This document shows positions 6,622-8,970 of a DNA stretch of 8,970 bases, in pieces (positions within the stretch are counted from its first letter, which is position 1; each line of letters opens with the position of its first letter). Location of the stretch: positions 763 through 9,732 of the forward strand of contig DKYD01000041.1 of assembly GCA_002492335.1 (NCBI GenBank), read 5' to 3'. Both the position numbers and the translations under genes were made by a program. This stretch comes from Lachnospiraceae bacterium UBA7109 (GTDB lineage Bacteria > Bacillota > Clostridia > Lachnospirales > Lachnospiraceae). The notes under the pieces were generated by a model. That model saw nothing but the letters and a program-made list of their open reading frames with translations. It did no database searches and was not told the DNA's origin.

Positions 6622-8970
6622 TTATTTTAGTTCTGCAATTGTTACCCCGGCGTCTCCTTCGCCGAAAGCGCCAAGACGGAAGGAACGGATGCGTTTCTGC
6701 CGTCTTAAATAATTATGGACTCCGGCACGAAGCGCTCCGGTGCCTTTTCCGTGTACAATACGGACAGAGGTCAGATGAGCGAGGCTTGCGTCATCCAGAT
6801 ATTTGTCAAGCTCTGCTATTGCTTCGTCTACTGTCTTCCCGAGCAGATTAATCTCAGGACTTACGGACAGTGATTTGCTCATTTTTACTTTGCCTTTTCC
6901 GGTTTGTTTTATTGATTTTTTCAAATAAGAGGGCTGTTCTTCGATAATTTCCAAATCAGAAATGTGGACTTTGGAGCGAAGAATTCCCATCTGTACGGTT
7001 AAGTTTCCTTTTGCATCCGGAAGAGATACGACAGAGCCTGTCAGATTCATACTCAGGACTTTTACAGATTCCCCAAGCTTGAAATCTTCAGGCTTGTATG
7101 TTTTCCGGGGTTTTTCCGGCTCTTTTTTTGCTCCTTCTCGTGCGGCTTCCATTTTTTTGCGCAGTCGTTCTCTTTCTTTTTCCATTTCAGATGCGGAGAT
7201 GGCTTCTTTTCCAAATTTGTGGAAGTTGCGCATTGTTTCGTCAGCCGTTTCTTTCGCTTCAGCAAGAATGGCATGAGCCTTTTCATTTGCATCCCGTAAA
7301 ATCCGTTCCCGCTGTTCTTCCAGCTTCTTTTGTTTTTGCTGCGTTTCCTGCTTCAGCCGTTCTAATTCGCGTCTGTAAGATGCGATTTCTTCCTGTTCTT
7401 TTTCGATGGTCCGCCGGCTTGTCTCAAGGTCTGTCAGAAGGTCCTCGAAGGACTCATCCTGCTCGCTCAGACGAGATCTGGCATCCTCGATGATGTATTC
7501 GGGAAGACCAAGCTTTCCGGCAATCGCAAAGGCATTGCTTTTGCCGGGGATACCGATCAGAAGGCGGTAGGTGGGACGTAAGGTTTCAACGTTGAACTCA
7601 CAGCATGCATTTTCTACTCCCGGAGTGGAGAGTGCGTAAACCTTCAATTCACTGTAATGAGTCGTTGCCATTGTCCGGATGCCGCGCTCATGCAGAGAAT
7701 GAAGAATCGAAGCTGCAAGAGCAGCGCCTTCCGTAGGATCAGTCCCTGCGCCAAGTTCATCGAAAAGGACGAGGGAATTTTTATCTACTTTCTTAAGAAA
7801 GGATACGATATTTGTCATATGAGAAGAAAAGGTACTAAGACTTTGCTCAATACTCTGCTCGTCTCCAATGTCTGCATAAACATCGGAAAAGACCGCAAGC
7901 TCCGAGCGGTCAAGCGCCGGAATATGAAGTCCTGCCTGCCCCATGAGAGTGAAAAGTCCGACTGTTTTTAAGGATACCGTTTTCCCTCCGGTATTGGGGC
8001 CGGTAATAATGAGGAGATCAAACGTATCACCTAAGGTTACGGTAATTGGAACGACACTCTTTTTATCTAAAAGCGGATGCCTGCCTTCGCGTATACGAAT
8101 TCTTCCTTCCGTATTAAAGAGCGGGCAGCTCGCATTCATATCTAATGCCAGAGCCCCTTTTGCGAAAATAAAATCCAGAGTTGTAAGAAGAGTATAGTCC
8201 ATGCGGATACTCTCGATGTAACCCGAAGCATCTTCGCTCAGGCAGGCAAGAATCTTTTGAATCTCTTCCTGCTCTTTGCCATAAAGCTCCTTTAAATCAT
8301 TATTTAATTTTACGACAGCCATGGGCTCAATGAAAAGCGTAGAGCCTGTGGAAGACTGGTCGTGAATCATCCCGGACACCTGACTTCTGTATTCTGCTTT
8401 GACCGGGATACAGTATCTGTCGCCGCGCATGGTAATAATCGGATCCTGAAGATAGGTGCGCAGTGAACCGTTTACCATGCCGGACAAAGTAGAGTGTACT
8501 TTGTCGTTCATTTGTCCAATCTGCCTGCGGATATGTTTCAGAGAAGGACTTGCATCGTCACTTATCTCATCTTCATCTAAGATACAGCGGCGGATTTCAG
8601 CTGTCAGGACAGAAGCCGGAACCAGGCCGGAAAAATAAGTTTCCAGACAATCCACTTCTTCATTTGTGCGTTCGCTTCGCCCGTAAGCCTTGATCCGTCC
8701 GGCATTTTCCAAAAGCTTACAGATGCGCAAAAGCTCGCCGCTTCCCAGAACTCCGCCGATTTCCAGTCGACGTAAGGAATCGTTGACCGGATTTACACCG
8801 CCAAAGGAAGGCCTCCCTTTCTTTACAATGCGTGTAAATGCAGCCGCAGTTTCCTCCTGTGCGGTCATGATATCATCTATGTTAGTCATAGGCTTTAATT
8901 TACGGCAGCGTTCTTTGCCGCCGAAGGGGGAAGCCTGTTCTGTTAAAATATCTATAATTTTATTATATTT
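6622..8970 (-). CDS. mutS2: MutS2 ATPase with C-terminal Smr domain (5' end beyond window)
   Basis: MutS2 is a MutS-family ATPase that lacks the mismatch-recognition domain. In Firmicutes it is linked to suppression of recombination and to rescue of collided ribosomes. The window shows 782 residues plus stop. The frame remains open to base 8970, and the 27 codons before the internal ATG at 8889 (YNKIIDILTEQASPFGGKE) match the conserved MutS2 N-terminus, so that ATG is not the start and only about ten residues are missing. Numbering from the first visible codon: core/lever domain about 30-300; STLFIEP 210-216; Walker A GPNTGGKT 324-331; SLSTFSSHM 377-385; Walker B LVLFDE 400-405; THYSELK 437-443; charged coiled coil about 507-617; a small beta-rich (KOW/SH3-like) segment about 632-677; and an Smr domain about 707-782 with HGKGTGALR (740-748). 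The usual LDLRG motif of Smr reads INLLG here (707-711). The gene leads a co-oriented block with the regulator and kinase. Confidence 0.97.
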   Translation of the reverse strand, partial: KYNKIIDILTEQASPFGGKERCRKLKPMTNIDDIMTAQEETAAAFTRIVKKGRPSFGGVNPVNDSLRRLEIGGVLGSGELLRICKLLENAGRIKAYGRSERTNEEVDCLETYFSGLVPASVLTAEIRRCILDEDEISDDASPSLKHIRRQIGQMNDKVHSTLSGMVNGSLRTYLQDPIITMRGDRYCIPVKAEYRSQVSGMIHDQSSTGSTLFIEPMAVVKLNNDLKELYGKEQEEIQKILACLSEDASGYIESIRMDYTLLTTLDFIFAKGALALDMNASCPLFNTEGRIRIREGRHPLLDKKSVVPITVTLGDTFDLLIITGPNTGGKTVSLKTVGLFTLMGQAGLHIPALDRSELAVFSDVYADIGDEQSIEQSLSTFSSHMTNIVSFLKKVDKNSLVLFDELGAGTDPTEGAALAASILHSLHERGIRTMATTHYSELKVYALSTPGVENACCEFNVETLRPTYRLLIGIPGKSNAFAIAGKLGLPEYIIEDARSRLSEQDESFEDLLTDLETSRRTIEKEQEEIASYRRELERLKQETQQKQKKLEEQRERILRDANEKAHAILAEAKETADETMRNFHKFGKEAISASEMEKERERLRKKMEAAREGAKKEPEKPRKTYKPEDFKLGESVKVLSMNLTGSVVSLPDAKGNLTVQMGILRSKVHISDLEIIEEQPSYLKKSIKQTGKGKVKMSKSLSVSPEINLLGKTVDEAIAELDKYLDDASLAHLTSVRIVHGKGTGALRAGVHNYLRRQKRIRSFRLGAFGEGDAGVTIAELK

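Noticed and set aside
6593..6650. Possible promoter for the response regulator (TTGCAG followed by TAATCA-like bases)
   Set aside because: The spacing between the two boxes is too short (about 14 nt) and both are weak matches; co-transcription with mutS2 is simpler.
6645..6670. Small inverted repeat (CGGCG...CGCCG on the minus strand) near the end of mutS2
   Set aside because: The stem is only about 5 bp, lies inside the coding region and is not followed by a T-run, so it is not a credible terminator.
6962..8197. Several plus-strand frames of 84-131 codons opposite mutS2
   Set aside because: They are shadows of mutS2, whose motifs run continuously across the whole region.
8941..8970. AT-rich TATAAT-like sequence at the right edge
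   Set aside because: It encodes conserved MutS2 N-terminal residues on the minus strand, so its AT content is explained by coding, and no -35 partner is visible.

Overview
The window looks like chromosome from a low-to-moderate GC Firmicute of the class Clostridia, most likely a Lachnospiraceae-type gut bacterium. The basis is the Gram-positive style of the genes (strong AGGAGG-like ribosome binding sites, MutS2 with a C-terminal Smr domain, OmpR-family regulator paired with a HAMP/HisKA kinase) and the general look of the proteins. No rRNA or marker gene confirms a genus.

Layout. Positions 1 to 4490, plus strand: the distal half of a Wadjet (jetABCD) plasmid-defence operon. It holds a possible last few codons of jetB, a complete jetC (SMC-family ATPase, 1079 aa) and a complete jetD (Toprim nuclease, 413 aa from the start chosen here). 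jetA and most of jetB would lie upstream, outside the window. Positions 4471 to 8970, minus strand: a tightly packed block read mutS2, then an OmpR/PhoB-family response regulator, then its sensor histidine kinase. mutS2 is cut by the right edge of the window, and its reading frame runs to the last base, so it is 5'-partial.

The two blocks converge. jetD and the histidine-kinase gene overlap tail to tail by 20 bp (4471-4490), so there is no intergenic space for a terminator between them. The longest gene-free stretch is the 29 nt between mutS2 and the response regulator. There is no gap over 300 bases, and I saw no tRNA, rRNA, CRISPR array, insertion sequence, riboswitch or clear terminator.

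How the genes work together. By family knowledge, JetC with JetA (kleisin) and JetB (KITE) forms a loop-extruding SMC complex, and JetD is the nuclease that cleaves small circular DNA such as plasmids. The key residues of both enzymes are intact: JetC Walker A, signature and Walker B, and JetD Glu280, Asp327 and Asp329. The system therefore looks functional if jetA and jetB are present. The response regulator and kinase form a standard phosphorelay pair of unknown stimulus, co-oriented with mutS2. The defence system is the most notable content. It is a known type of system, and I did not find evidence for a wholly undescribed one.
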